A stretch of 64,000 nt of DNA, from contig CM064671.1 of the NCBI GenBank assembly GCA_032717465.1, positions 53,631,991 to 53,695,990 on the forward strand, given 5' to 3'. The notes beneath the pieces are model-generated. The model saw nothing but the letters and a program-made list of their open reading frames with translations, had not been told where the DNA came from and did not search any database. Each line of letters begins with the position of its first letter. The first letter of the stretch is position 1. Source of the DNA: Coenobita brevimanus (Eukaryota; Arthropoda; Malacostraca; Decapoda; Coenobitidae). Of the stretch, positions 36,901-48,650 are shown in pieces. The position numbers were made by a program, and so were the translations under genes.

Positions 36901-37115
36901 ACCTGGACAATCTCTCTCTCTTTCACCTCATCATTCGCTCCCCTTACATTCCAAGTTCCATTTACAATGTCCTTTGTCCGGACCTTGGTCGTCATCGTTT
37001 GGTCAGTCCTTGTCCGAGGCTTATTGTTTGTTTTTTTAGTTAGTTGTTTTCCGGGGATGGGCACTAAGCCTACGCCAACCCTTTTAGTCGCCTTTTACGA
37101 CAAGCAGGGATACGG
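33983..37115 (-). mobile_element. Near full-length RTE-like LINE (LINE-D)
   Basis: The 5' end is near 37115 on the minus strand, with GTCGTAAAAGGCGACTAAAA, a motif I associate with the starts of arthropod RTE elements. The endonuclease frame 37064-36132 has GTWNVRGAND, ISETKWRG, FLIDEMNGKVG (one Asp-rich box) and LSDHYLVVARI. A basic linker follows (36163-35615). The reverse transcriptase frame 35510-34431 has KAPGIDGVCGEMLKHGG, GFRKERGCVDQIF, AFMDLEKAYDRVDRQGLW, GLKQGCVMSPWLFNLYMD and catalytic FADD, then GSVMSKDGSL. After a frameshift the C-terminal part (34235-33993) reads LRWFGHVERMEDERLTKRVY and GRPRMRWRDGVERYM. The 3' end, complementary to CGCCTCAATCCCGTTTGGGG at about 33985-34005, is followed by a TA tract. 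A few frameshifts and stops make it probably inactive. Confidence 0.87.
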
Positions 37116-37214
37116 GGGGAGTATTCTTGAAAAAATATATATATAATTGTGTGGTAGGTGGGGGCACCCACCATCCACTCACTCAACATAGTGCTGCTCT
37201 CAGGTGTCTGCCCT

Positions 37215-37656
37215 GTCCTCTCCTCCATCCTTGTTTCCTTCCATCTTCTGTCTTTCTTTCCTTCATTCTTTCCTCTTCCTTCTGCCTATGGATGACTTTG
37301 CACTCCCTCTTCTGTCTTTCTTTCCTTCATTCTTTCCTCTCCCTTCTGCCTGTGGGTGACTCTACACTGAGTGACAAGCTAAATGGTTTCCTGTACACCA
37401 GGAAACCATTTATTATGCTGGGTGGTAACCATATAACCAAATTTTGGCGCCTGGTGGTTTAGTGGGTAATTACTGTGCTCCAATCGGATTGAACCGGTGA
37501 AGGTTTATATCCAAGGGGTGATTGGGGTTTATTGCTCAAGTAATGCCACTCAGGGATGAGTGAGGCTGGTCACTCTCATCTTAAATGTTGGGACCAACTG
37601 CCTAGCCCCGGGCTTCTCCGCTCCTCATGGGGCAACGTAGGATTGAATGATGAATG
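37215..37656 (+). mobile_element. SINE-like element (SINE-1), plus-strand copy
   Basis: The first part is pyrimidine-rich with a repeated TTCTGTCTTTCTTTCCTTCA block (37244 and 37310). A perfect hairpin AAATGGTTTCCTG-TACA-CCAGGAAACCATTT lies near 37381-37411. From 37447 follow GGCGCCTGGTGGTTTAGTGG (A box) and GGTTTATATCC (B box), then ATGCCACTCAGGGATGAGTG and the tail GGATTGAATGATGAATGGATATA. Copies at 29590-29985 (whole) and 62690-62872 plus 63880-63903 (tRNA-head part only) show the true SINE begins at the tRNA-like head. Confidence 0.75.
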
Positions 37657-38739
<1,083 letters not shown>

Positions 38740-39728
38740 GGCTTGGAAGATTCTGGGCCTTAACCTGTGTGCCTCAGTTGTCGGAATAGTTCAATGTGCA
38801 TGGGGTCCTTGGAGGCCCTTAGGGGTCAAACCAATATGATAGTGCTTTTTTGCATCTGTTTGAAGCTCCAGCCAATTTATTTTTTCACCACCACACTCTC
38901 CCAAGTGCTCGGGTGAGTATGAGTTGCCGGGTTAGTCATCCAAGTGCAGTGCTAGCATGCGGATTGTGAGTTTTAACTCCAACTCGTCTGACTCTGTCCC
39001 CCAGTGTAACTGTTGCCCACGGGATGCTGCGTCCACCACTGCCAAGTCTCCTACCATGCCCAGACGAGGACTAAGTGAGTCTACAATAGAGAGGGACTTG
39101 GCGGTTTCCTCTATTTAAGGCAAGTTAACATCGCCCTGTGAGGTTGGTAGCTACCACTTGGAGAATGACGTGAAGCAGTCAGGCTCCCAAGCCTCTTCCT
39201 GGAACTCCATGCCACCCCTGAAGAGTGATCATGACGACCCTGCAGCCTATTCTCATTCTCCCTACAGTTCTCCTGGATCAAGGAAATTATCTGAGGGGTC
39301 TATGGGCGAGAAGAAGAGGGCGAACTCATGAGGGAAACAATTCCAATGCAAGTCACATGCATGCGCCTATGTGCCGCCCTAGCAACACCAACTCCCTCTT
39401 GAACACCATGGAACAACCCTGACAGGTGTGCTTTATCGATTATCATTAGCAAACCTAAAAAGCAAAGGTGTGTCGGGTTTTGTAAATAGTGGATTATAAC
39501 AGTGTGAGAATTTAGTGTGTGCAAATAGTGTGAGTAAATAGAAAAACTGCCTCGGCAAAATTAAGTGAACTAACGATAAACAAAATAGGAATAATGCTAT
39601 TGAAATATATGGCCAAGAAAACGGAAATATAAGGAAGATAATTGTATATTTGTATTCGTGTATAAAATTACAGAAGTAAGCTGTATGGTAAGAAAAACTA
39701 CTCCAAAGAAAAATAGTTATTTTTTTTT
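38740..39728 (+). repeat. Unclassified repeat U1, copy 1
   Basis: Collinear with 41415-42250. Shared blocks include CTCAG-TGTCGGA, TGATAGTGCTTT, TTTGAAGCTCC, ACTCTCCCA-ATGCT/GTGCTCGG, GCAGCCTATTCT, CAGGTGTGCTTTATC and CGAAATA/CAAAATA-GAATA. A short plus-strand peptide region is similar in both copies (AAYSHSPYS here, AAYSAFPYP in copy 3). The family is unknown; divergence between copies is large. Confidence 0.7.
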
Positions 39729-41000
39729 TCCATTACCATCGGCTCAACCTAGAAAGCACAGATGTGTGGACTTTGTAAATAATATGTATAATGGAGTGTG
39801 TACAGAGTGTATGTAAATAGTATATGTAAACAGAAAAAGTCTATCTATCTATCTATCTATAGCCCGACGCCCTAATCCCGCAAAGGGTGGCCGCAGACAA
39901 AACGCCTCCAAGTCACTCTGTCACCCACCATTTGACTCCCCTCCCCCCAACTCACCCCCCCCCTCCCTCATATACCTCTCAACTCCATCCCTCCACCTCA
40001 TCCTCGGTCTACCCCTCCCTCTCCCTCCCTCCACCTCACCTACATACACCCTCTTAGTCAGTCTTTCATTCTCCATTCTCTCCACATGTCCAAACCACCT
40101 CAGTGTATTTCTCCTAATCTTTTCAACCACATCCACATCTACCCCACAACGTTCCTTCACTTCTTCATTCGTCAACCTGTCCCTCCATGTCACTCCACAT
40201 GCTCCTCTCAAGTAACTCATTTCCACTGCTCTCACTCTTGACTTGTTCCCCTCTTGCAAGGTCCACGCCTCGCTTCCATATGTCAAGGCAGGGATCACAA
40301 TACCATCATGCAGTGACTTCCTAACTTCCATACTCACCTCCCTATTTCTCATCACTGCTTTCAGTGTACCAACAACCTTTCTTCCCTGCTGTACCCTTTC
40401 ACGTACTTCATCCCCCAAAGTTCCATCCTTACTCATCACACTACCCAAGTACTTGAATGCACTCACATTCTCCATATCCTCACCATCCAACCTCACTGCA
40501 CACTCTGTGACTTCATTCCTCTCAAACACCATAACTTTACTTTTGTTTACATTAACTTTCAGCTTCCTCCTCCTACACACTGTCCCAAATTCATTCACCA
40601 AACCTTGCAACTCCCATTCATCTTCACTCAACAATACTGTACAGTATCATCAGCAAACAGCAACACCGAAAGCTTCCAAATCTCACCCTCATTCATTAGG
40701 GCCACCCCCACATCCACTGCCCTACCTTGCACCTCCTTTACAACCCCATCCATATATATATTAAACAGCCATGGAGACATCACACAGAAAAAGTGCCTCA
40801 GTGAAATTACGTAAGCTAACAATAAGCGAAACAGAAATGCGGCTGTTGATAAATATAGGCAAGAGAACAGAAATGAAAGGAAGCGATCTGAATATTTGTA
40901 GTAGCATATCAAATAGAAATGAGCCGTATGATAAGTGAAACTACAAAGACAATTAGTTATAAGTGAAACTATGATACTGTAAGTGAACCTACTCCAAAGA
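39729..41000 (+). repeat. Unclassified repeat U1, copy 2 (3' part, split by a LINE)
   Basis: 39738-39829 (CTCAACCTAGAAAGCACAGA and following) and 40795-41000 (GCCTCAGTGAAATTACGTAA and following) together match the 3' part of copies 1 and 3. They are separated by a minus-strand LINE-D insertion at 39841-40783. Confidence 0.7.
39841..40783 (-). mobile_element. 5'-truncated LINE-D insertion with 11-bp target duplication
   Basis: On the minus strand this copy starts at 40783 in the RT palm (MSPWLFNIYMDGVVKEVQG, FADDT), continues through NVNKSKVMVFERNEVTECAV, GSVMSKDGTL and LRWFGHVERMENERLTKRVY, and ends at 39861 with the family 3' end. A (TAGA)n tail follows at 39841-39860. ACAGAAAAAGT occurs on both sides (39830-39840 and 40784-40794), the expected target-site duplication. 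The reading frame is largely open, so it is fairly young. Confidence 0.9.
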
Positions 41001-41414
41001 TGATTAGTTATAAGTGAACCAATGATAAGTGTTATTTTATAATTTTTTATGATTGATAAAAAGTGTACTATGTTGTAAGTGCATCTACAGTGAAATTTAT
41101 AGACCCTTTAGCTTCTCACACCGGACGGTGAAGGGAGGCGGCTCGGAATCGCTTGGCTGGCCTGCACGCCTGAGCCAGGGATGTCAGTTTGCCTTCGGAC
41201 AAGGCTGCGTGCGCGGCACAAATAGTTACTGCTATCCATCACCTCCTCATTCCTCAACACCAGTGCCTGGACCTCAGAGGATATTTGCAATGGAAAGACG
41301 AAGAATTGGTGAGTCTTTTGGCTGTTCATTGAATGTTTTAGGTCTAATATTGGCCGAGATATGAGGGCTTGAAAAAAAGGCAACTTTGCGAATTTCACCC
41401 GCGTTTGGGAGTGG
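41001..41414. other. Unassigned sequence
   Basis: No gene or known repeat recognised; it may be the 5' part of U1 copy 3. Confidence 0.45.
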
Positions 41415-42250
41415 CCTGAGTCAGAATATAGTCGAAGTCCATGGGTGAACTCATGCGCCTCAGGTGTCGGATCGGTCTGACGTGCGCAGAGTCCCAAGAG
41501 AATCCCAGGTGTTAAACCGATCTGACAGTGCTTTCCCGCCGATGTTTGAAGCTCCCAACATTTTTTTTACACAGCTATACTCTCCCAGATGCTGGGATGG
41601 GTGTGAGTTTCCAAGTTTGGTCATCCATGTACAGTACAGTGCTAGCGTGTGGACTGTGAGCTGTAGTTTCAACTTCTTCGATTTTGTTCCCCTGTCTCGT
41701 TAGCGTCTCATACCACCCGATGAGTGACTCCAATGGCCATGCAGCCTATTCTGCATTTCCCTACCCTCCCGATGAGTGGAGTGAGTCATCTGAGCAGTCT
41801 GAGGGTGAGGAGGAAGGTGGGGAGGGCGAAAATCGAGGGACAAATATTTGCCACACTAATCAAGTACAGTGGAGATGGAAAGGGAGAAAGTCAAGAGAGA
41901 AATAACTATTACGATACGACCCAGCCTACACCCCCCCTCATTCGCCGCTCCACCCTGCATTGCCCGTCAGGTGTGCTTTATCCAGTATCATTGGGTCGTA
42001 ACCTACTAAGCACAGATATAAATGATGTATATAAGTGTGTGTGTATATAGTGTAAAAAGTGAAAAGTGCCTCAGTAAAATTACGTGAATTTACGATATGC
42101 GAAATAAAAATACGGCTTTTGAAAGTAAAGCCAAGAACACAGAAATGTAAGGAAGTGATTTGAATATTTGTAGTAGTGTATAAAATAAGAGAAGTAAACT
42201 TTATGGTAAGTGAGACTAATCCAAGGAAAAATAGTTACAACATGCACAGG
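41415..42250 (+). repeat. Unclassified repeat U1, copy 3
   Basis: Homologous to 38740-39728. A plus-strand frame at 41684-41905 has an acidic stretch (ESSEQSEGEEEGGEGE), preceded by DSNGHAAYSAFPYPPDEW. The 3' part (TGCCTCAGTAAAATTACGTG ... AAAATAGTTAC) is shared by all three copies. Confidence 0.7.
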
Positions 42251-42839
42251 AACTAATAAAACTGGACTAAATTTTCTCCTCACTGAATCAGGAAAAACCA
42301 TGAGAGGATGGCAAAGACCAAGTAATGAGGTAAATTAAGTCACGCAAGGGGCAACCGGGGGCTTTGAGAGTCCCTACAAACTGAGAAAGTTCCTTGGTTT
42401 GTTAAAATCAGTTTATGAGTTAAAATATCAGAAATCAGTTTTGCGTATAAAATAGAGGAGTTGCTGACTGTGAAGCTGCACACTGCTTAGAAGCCGGGTT
42501 CGAATCATGATGTGGGCAGTCGTTGTCACTCGACTCAAATTTCCACACATCCTTTATTTGTTGGGAGGTAATATGAGTCATAAGGGCAGTGATTCCCAAA
42601 CAACTGTGGGCCGCCATTATATCCTAAGTGCGTCGCAAGAATTGCTGTTAATTTATGTCTTTGCAGTTAAATTGCTGTAAACTGCCACTTCTCCCAATCT
42701 AGGTTGACTGATTAATCATGAGTGCATGTCGTTCTTGTTAATGTAAGCAGCCTCATAATGGAATGCTGGTAAACAGTTTTGCTGAAATGTATAACATGAA
42801 AATAATGGACACATTCTTTCACAAGAGAAAATGGACCTA
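42251..42839. other. Unassigned sequence, possible SINE head
   Basis: GGGTTCGAATC near 42498 resembles a Pol III B box, with a poorly matching A-box region about 45 bases upstream. Nothing else was recognised. Confidence 0.35.
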
Positions 42840-42899
42840 GAGAAGTCCTAATTGAGGAACAAAGAAGGAAATCAACATCATTATAACAGATAAAAATAA

Positions 42900-42956
42900 T
42901 CTATCTATCTATCTATCTATCTATGGCCCGACGCCCTAATCCCGCAAAGGGTGGCC
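42900..42956 (-). mobile_element. Minimal LINE-D insertion (about 33 bp plus tail)
   Basis: A (TCTA)n tract and about 33 bases matching the extreme 3' end of LINE-D (GCCCGACGCCCTAATCCCGC then AAAGGGTGGCC; compare 39861-39893). It is flanked by ATAAAAATAA on both sides (42890-42899 and 42957-42966). This is a complete insertion event with target duplication although almost no LINE sequence was copied. Confidence 0.9.
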
Positions 42957-43084
42957 ATAAAAATAACACGGTCATAAATGTCACAGCTATCAACACAGTA
43001 AATACAGGAAGTGACCATTGAATGGTGGGTTGCACAGCCAGATTCAGTTCCAGAGGTGAAAGAAACAATCTGATTAAAAATAAA

Positions 43085-43480
43085 AAGATCTCTCTATCTA
43101 TCTATTGTCAGACGCCTCAATCCCGTTCGGGGTGGCCACAAACAAATCGCCTCCACGTCGCCCTGTCCCCCGCCATTTCACTGCCCCGCTTCCAACTCAC
43201 ACACCCCTCTCTCATATATCTCTCCACTCCATCTCATCCTCGGCCTCCCCCTCCCTCTTCCCTCCTCCACCTCACTCACACACACTCTCTTTGTCAGTCT
43301 TTCACCCTCCATCCTCTCCACATGGCCAAACCACCTCAGTGTATTCCTCCTAACGCTTCCTCTCACATCCACATCCACACCACAACGCTCCTTTATATCC
43401 TCATTTGTCAGCCTATCTCTCCATGTGACTCCACAGGCTCCTCTTAAATAACTCATTTCCATTGCTCTCACTCTTGCCCA
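43085..43480 (-). mobile_element. Truncated LINE-D insertion inside LINE-E
   Basis: The minus-strand frame 43471-43178 reads MEMSYLRGACGVTWRDRLTN, IKERCGVDVDV, LRWFGHVERMEGERLTKRVC and GRGRPRMRW, the C-terminal part of LINE-D. The 3' end at about 43107 is followed by (TAGA)n at 43085-43105. It interrupts LINE-E between NKKI and the CPIKV-like segment. No clear target duplication was seen. Confidence 0.85.
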
Positions 43481-45449
43481 ATAAAAGTAAGCGAACGCAT
43501 AGCTACTTTTCAGCTAGAAATGACGAACAGATTTCAGGTTTCAAGTTATGCTGAATCTGACAATTATGAGTTGAATAGTAGTTTAACAAAAGTACCAAGA
43601 GAATCAGCAGAGGTAGTAGGGAGTGCTGATACAACCAGAGCAAAGAAGTATTCAAAAAGTACCATCGAGCTCATCAAAAGAAGAAAGGAGATGAACCTAA
43701 AAATTAAAATGATAAGGACGGAATTAAAGAACATTATTAACGGGAGACATAGAGAAGAAAAAAGAAAGAGAAACATGGATCAGATCAAAGAAACCATCAA
43801 ACAAGAAAAAAAAATCTGAGACAGGTCTGAAGTAAAATGGCAGTAGGAAAGCAACAAATCATTTCACTGAAAGACAAAAACAGTGAAGTCTCTATAATTT
43901 GAAAGAGAACTGCATGCATCAAAGACAATAGTACCAGTAGCTAAGTTTTTAGTTGACACAAGTGAAATACCTGAGGTAACACCAGACAAAGTAAACATTT
44001 CTCTTAAAAGAGTGAAAAGAAGGAAGGCCGCAGGACAAGATGGAATGGTAGCAGATTTACTGTCGGATGTAGGAGTAAAAATACAAAACAGGTTCACTCA
44101 CTTATGTACTCAGTTTATAAAGAAGAAAATTTCCAAAGCATAGTATTATGGAAGAGTTATGTTTCATTACAAGAACGTGGACTTAAAAGTTCTTATAAAC
44201 CATCGACCCATTGGTTATTAAAAGGTATTTACAAACTCATTATTAAAGTCCTTACAAATGGTTTAGCAACAGATTTGGAAGAAAAAAAAAATCTCGTAAG
44301 CAGGTAAAATTCCGAAGTGGGTATTTGACTACTGATCAGCTACACACAATGAATCAACCAAATGAGAAAGTACCAAAATATAATAAACCACTGTGCTTAA
44401 GTTTTGTTGATTACGAAAAGACAACTCAATGGAGCACATAACAATTATACATTCGTTGCAAGAACAAAGAGTAAATGGGAACATCGTGAAACTGCCCGTA
44501 AACATAATTATATAAAGAGGGAACTCCTACAATTAAATTACATAAAGACCTGTAAAAAATTAAGGTTGAGATGGGCACGCACAAAGGAGGTACAGTTTCA
44601 CCAAAATGTGTTACAGCATGCCCAAAAAGTATTATCAGAAAGCTAGACCTTGAATCCAAAGTAGTAAACACAGATGGAGACAAGCTAAACCAATTAAGAT
44701 TGCAGATGACATTGTCCTAATCTAAGAAATAGCACAGACATTGCAAGAAATGTTAAATTACCTAAATAGACAGACTCTCAAAATATTGGTAAAGATGAAC
44801 TGGAGTGAAAATAATGTATATTCCACATACATCAAAGAGCGTCATCAGAATAAGCAACGAAATTCTTGAAGAAGTCGAGTAGTATAATTACTTGGTGCAA
44901 ATACTAAAATTAAAAACTAGATGAAATTGAATGGAAAAGTTTCAGTAAACACAGAGACAACATGAAATGTAGCTTGCCGATATGTATGGAACGAAAAATG
45001 TATAGCGAATGTATAATCCCAGCTATGACGTACGGTTGTGAGACCTGGAAACTGGAAAAAAAAAAAACGATCGAAAATCAACTAATCCGTTCTCATTGAG
45101 CAATTGAAAGGTCAATGTTGGGAATATATTTAAGAGACAGCCACCAATTTGGCTGAGAGAGCAGAATATAATGAGAGAATTACAGACGTTATAAAAGAAG
45201 AGAAATGGAGGGGGTCAGGTAATGTTGCAAGAATAAGGGATAACTGATGGAGCAATAGGCTGACTGACTGAATCCCAGAGATAATGAATGAAGCAGAAAA
45301 GGCCAGACAGGAAGTGGAGATATGAGACACAAAAGTCTGCAAGCAACACGTGGCAGGGATTGGCTCAATCAAGGAATTCGTGGAAAAGGGTGAGGGAGTC
45401 CTTGTTTAGATGTGGACTTTCAATGGCTGCTGCTGCTGATGATGATGAT

Positions 45450-45458
45450 GACCACACA

Positions 45459-45525
<67 letters not shown>

Positions 45526-45545
45526 GTACGTGTGTGTGTGTGTGC
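45450..45545. repeat. AC microsatellite at LINE-E 3' end
   Basis: AC units from 45453 to 45524, then GTGTGTGTGTG at 45530-45542. Confidence 0.95.
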
Positions 45546-45757
45546 ACTTAGTATAATGACCGATGTTTATAGAAACAGCCATGGAAGGGCAGGAAAGGAT
45601 GTCGAAAGTTTTCATTAGGGATATCTGTGTCGTAGGATTGTAATCCAAGAGGAAAACATTACGGTTAAAGTTTATTTGTAAAAAATCTAAAACATGCTAT
45701 CAATATATTTCTTGATTATTATGTAACAGACTTTGTAAAATACAATTATATGCTTAC
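45546..45757. other. Intron sequence next to the IR exon
   Basis: No feature other than the splice donor of exon 45990-45758. Confidence 0.5.
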
Positions 45758-45990
45758 CCAGTATCATCCAGACTATTTCCCATGAGGACCAACAATGCGT
45801 TGCTGAAAGAGAGGAGAGCGTGGAAACTATGTAGACCCTGCAGGTGGCTGAGTGAAAGGCTGGTGATGATGACAAGCCTGGTCGATGGGGTAAGATAACG
45901 GCCACTGCGTGATGTGTCAGAGAAGGTCGTGAGGAAGAGTGAGTCATCACTAACCACCACAATGGTCATACACTGTGACACCTCCCGCAG
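45758..45990 (-). CDS. IR exon: end of N-terminal region
   Basis: The acceptor TTCCCCCTAG precedes 45990 and the donor GTAAGC follows 45758. The 233 bases encode 77 codons from phase 0 plus two bases. The peptide reads LREVSQCMTIVVVSDDSLFL, then SRSGRYLTPSTRLVIITSLS, then HLQGLHSFHALLSFSNALLV and LMGNSLDDT. This block just before S1 (VVVSDD-x-x-FL, G-R-x-L-x-x-S-T-R-L, NAL-L/V) is typical of crustacean IRs. The leftover GG joins G of exon 27456-27328. The preceding exon was not found in the window. Confidence 0.85.
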
Positions 45991-46310
45991 CTAGGGGGAA
46001 TTATCGCAGATTAATTAAAATAATGGAGAATCAACATCTTTTACTTATATTACCAAGCCCGAGCAATGAATTAACAGATTCAAAAACTTGGAATATGATA
46101 CATCATTAGTAATGGCGATGCAATATATATTTTTTTTATCAGACTTCAGGCAAAAATTGTTTTAACAGGTGGTGGTATCACTAGTCTGTCTCCTCGACTG
46201 AGTGCGTAAGAGGATTTTCCTTCTGCTGAAAATGAATGAATGAATTTATGACATGGTGAAGCAACGTCAAAGGTCTTATGCCACCGAACACAGACATTAA
46301 TGGAAAGTCT
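45991..46310. other. Unassigned sequence upstream of the IR exon
   Basis: No recognisable feature. Confidence 0.45.
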
Positions 46311-46317
46311 AAATACA

Positions 46318-46445
46318 ACAAAAAACATAAATAAGCAAAATGAAAAGCGATGCATAAAACAAACCAAACGTAAAAAAAGAAAAGAAAAACATAAAAAAGC
46401 AAAATGAAAAGCGATGCATGAAACAAACCAAACGTAAAAAAAAGA
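46318..46445. repeat. Tandem duplication, period about 65 bp
   Basis: AAAACATAAATAAGCAAAAT and the following GAAAAGCGATGCATAAAACA, AACCAAACGTAAAAAAAG occur at 46320-46382 and again at 46387-46445 with few differences. Confidence 0.9.
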
Positions 46446-46504
46446 AGAAGCTAAACTAAAAGTCGTGGAAAATAAAGGCTAAATAAGAACATTACCTTTA
46501 AAAC

Positions 46505-48560
46505 ACAAACTAAAATAGGATAAAGCCATACACTTTGTGGAGAAGGCCAGCACTTAACACAAAGGAGAGGGTGCCTCCCCCGATAACACAAGCCTCCTCT
46601 CCAAGCACCGAAGAAAGAAGGCACAATCTGTTGTCAGCTCGACACCCAGAACGGTAACACCAACGAAGGTCTCCAAGACTGGGGCACTCCACAATGAGAA
46701 ACTGCACAGTCAGAGGAACCAGGCAGTCATCACAATAGGGAGGGGGCGCCCTTGCCATTAAGGAACATGAGTCAACCTAGTGTGGTCAATCAGAGGTGGG
46801 CTAAAGCTTTCTCCCACTGTCAGGACAGTCCCACATACCACCCACCACCCAGGTCTCGACAAATGCTGTGGGGTTTCTTCACCCCTAAAGCATCCCACCT
46901 CCTCTGCCAGCAGAAGTAGACAGCCTGCACTGTGGCTGCACATACATCCTTGGACGGGACACGGAAATGAGGAGAGGAAGGGCAAGAGGCATCAGCTCTC
47001 GCCAAGGAGTCAGCATGCTTATTATCCACAACCTCGTCATGAGCACGGGCACAATGCTACAGTACAGAGCAGTCACACCTGTGCAATAAGAAAAGCCACT
47101 CCAAGATAGGCAGGATGAAGGTATTTAATGAAGGCCATGAGACAAAGTTTTCAAAGCACTGGCTAAGTCACTAAAAATGGTAAAAGAAGGCAGAGAGAAA
47201 CTAAAAATTATTTCATCTGCAACTAATATAGCAGTAAGTTTACTGGTAAAGATAAATGCAGAAGGAACGAGACTACAGCAAGGCTAAAATTATTGAAAGT
47301 GACACCAAAGCCTGTTCCCGCACAGGATTTGGGGTCAAGTCACTGTGAGCAGAGGCATGTTCTAAAAAATGAGACAGAACTGCCTGAGAGAAAACAGAGG
47401 CTTTCCTTCCAGGGAAGTAAACATATGGTCGTACCTCTGGGAGGAGCCAGGGAACCACTTGGGGAACACACACTGGGCAGCAGGGAAGGACTGAATACCC
47501 AACTTCCCCATGGTTCCCACTCAATCTGTACCCAAACGTGTGTGGATAGCAAGAGTGGGTGTTGTAAAAGAGGAGAAGAGCGACCTTGGAAACAGCCTTC
47601 CAACAAATAGGCAGGAAGACGGTGAAGGCAGTGCCAATGCTGCATCTTTAAGGACTGTCGGCGGAGATCCAATGGTGGCTCGTTCGCATCAACCAATAGA
47701 ATAGGAAACAAGGAAGACCGAGAAACTCAAGTTGACAGATGAATCCTAGCATGATGGTTCGAATTTAGAGGTTGTAGCTGTGCATTAGTAGTAGAAGAGT
47801 ACATCACACATCCATAGTCCAATTTGCTCCATACTAAGGCATTGTAAAAGCAAAGCAGAGTATTGATATGAAAGGATATTAGGAACCCACATCAATCTCC
47901 TGTCAAAAACAAGTCCAAGAAACCTTGTCTCGTCCACACATTGCACCCTGTGGCCATGCAACCTCTCAGGCGGCAGAAATGCAAGGTCGCCATTTTTGTT
48001 GGCAAGAAATGGAAGCCATGCATGGTGGCCTAATGGGAGAGTATCCAGGCCGAACCGCATGCTACGAACTACATACGGCCATGGACATTCGGGAAGCAGC
48101 ATACAGTAGAGCCAAATCATCGACATACAGTGAGGCAGACATCCCGACTGGAATGAAGGACACAATACCATCCAATGCTAGAGCAAAAAGGTCACGTTGA
48201 GGACACTTCCTTGACATACCCCTTCCTCCTGAGGGTATGGAGGAGATGGGGTGACACCAATCTAAACAGTGAATGAACAGTCACTGAGAAAATTTTAAAT
48301 AATTAGGGGCAGCCAGCCACGTAAACCAAACAAATGGAGTAGTTTGAAGTTACCAAAAGCCATGTAGTATCATATGCCTTTTCTAGGTCAAAGAAAACGC
48401 AGAACAGATGCAGCTTTCTAGCAAAAGCATCACATGCTGCAGCATCAAGAAGGGCAAGTGCATCCGTTGCTGGGCGACATTTTCCAAAACCAAACTGATA
48501 ATGAAAGAGACATTCATTCCTTTTGACTAAGTCCATTAGGCGGGATATCGTCCCTATATA
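46505..48560 (-). pseudogene. Decayed RNase H-bearing LINE (LINE-F type)
   Basis: Minus-strand pieces of a non-LTR element. 48536-48340 encode RT motifs QFGFGKCRPATDALALLDAA and FCVFFDLEKAYDTTW. 48171-47785 include the palm region and FLGLVFDRRLMWVPNI. 47076-46870 encode the end of RNase H (DNKHADSLARADAS) and following segment. 46758-46640 encode the C-terminal CDDCLVPLTVQFLIVECPS. The order RT, RNase H, Cys/His tail fits I/Jockey/R1-type LINEs, as at 1-1830. Frameshifts and stops are numerous. The 5' side is cut off next to the Tigger transposon. Confidence 0.75.
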
Positions 48561-48650
48561 AACACGGAGAATTCAAAAAATAAATTAGGTATGTTATTAA
48601 ACAGTAATGGATGCAAATATAAAAAAAAATGTCACACACTAAATAATATA
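48561..48650. other. Short unassigned sequence
   Basis: A/T-rich; it ends with the TA target dinucleotide (48649-48650) of the adjacent transposon. Confidence 0.5.

Larger units (their letters stand above)
42840..45450 (+). mobile_element. RTE-like LINE, 5'-truncated plus-strand copy (LINE-E)
   Basis: The copy begins in the endonuclease (KKEINIIITDKN at about 42864), resumes after a small insertion as VINVTAINTVNTGSDHWMVG and NNLIKNKKI, and after a second insertion (43085-43480) as MTNRFQVSSYAESDN and STIELIKRRKEMNLKIKM. Damaged RT motifs follow (KRRKAAGQDGMVADL near 44015-44060, LCLSFVDYEK near 44393, ADDIVLI near 44702). Next comes the C-terminal region (KMYSECIIPAMTYGCETWKL at about 44995-45050). 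It ends with ...GGCTGCTGCTGCTGATGATG near 45425-45450. The minus-strand copy at 51836-61997 confirms the family. Many stops make it dead. Confidence 0.75.

Noticed and set aside
34414..37146. Plus-strand frames of 245 and 244 codons rich in Ser/Thr/Pro
   Set aside because: Antisense shadows of the minus-strand LINE-D.
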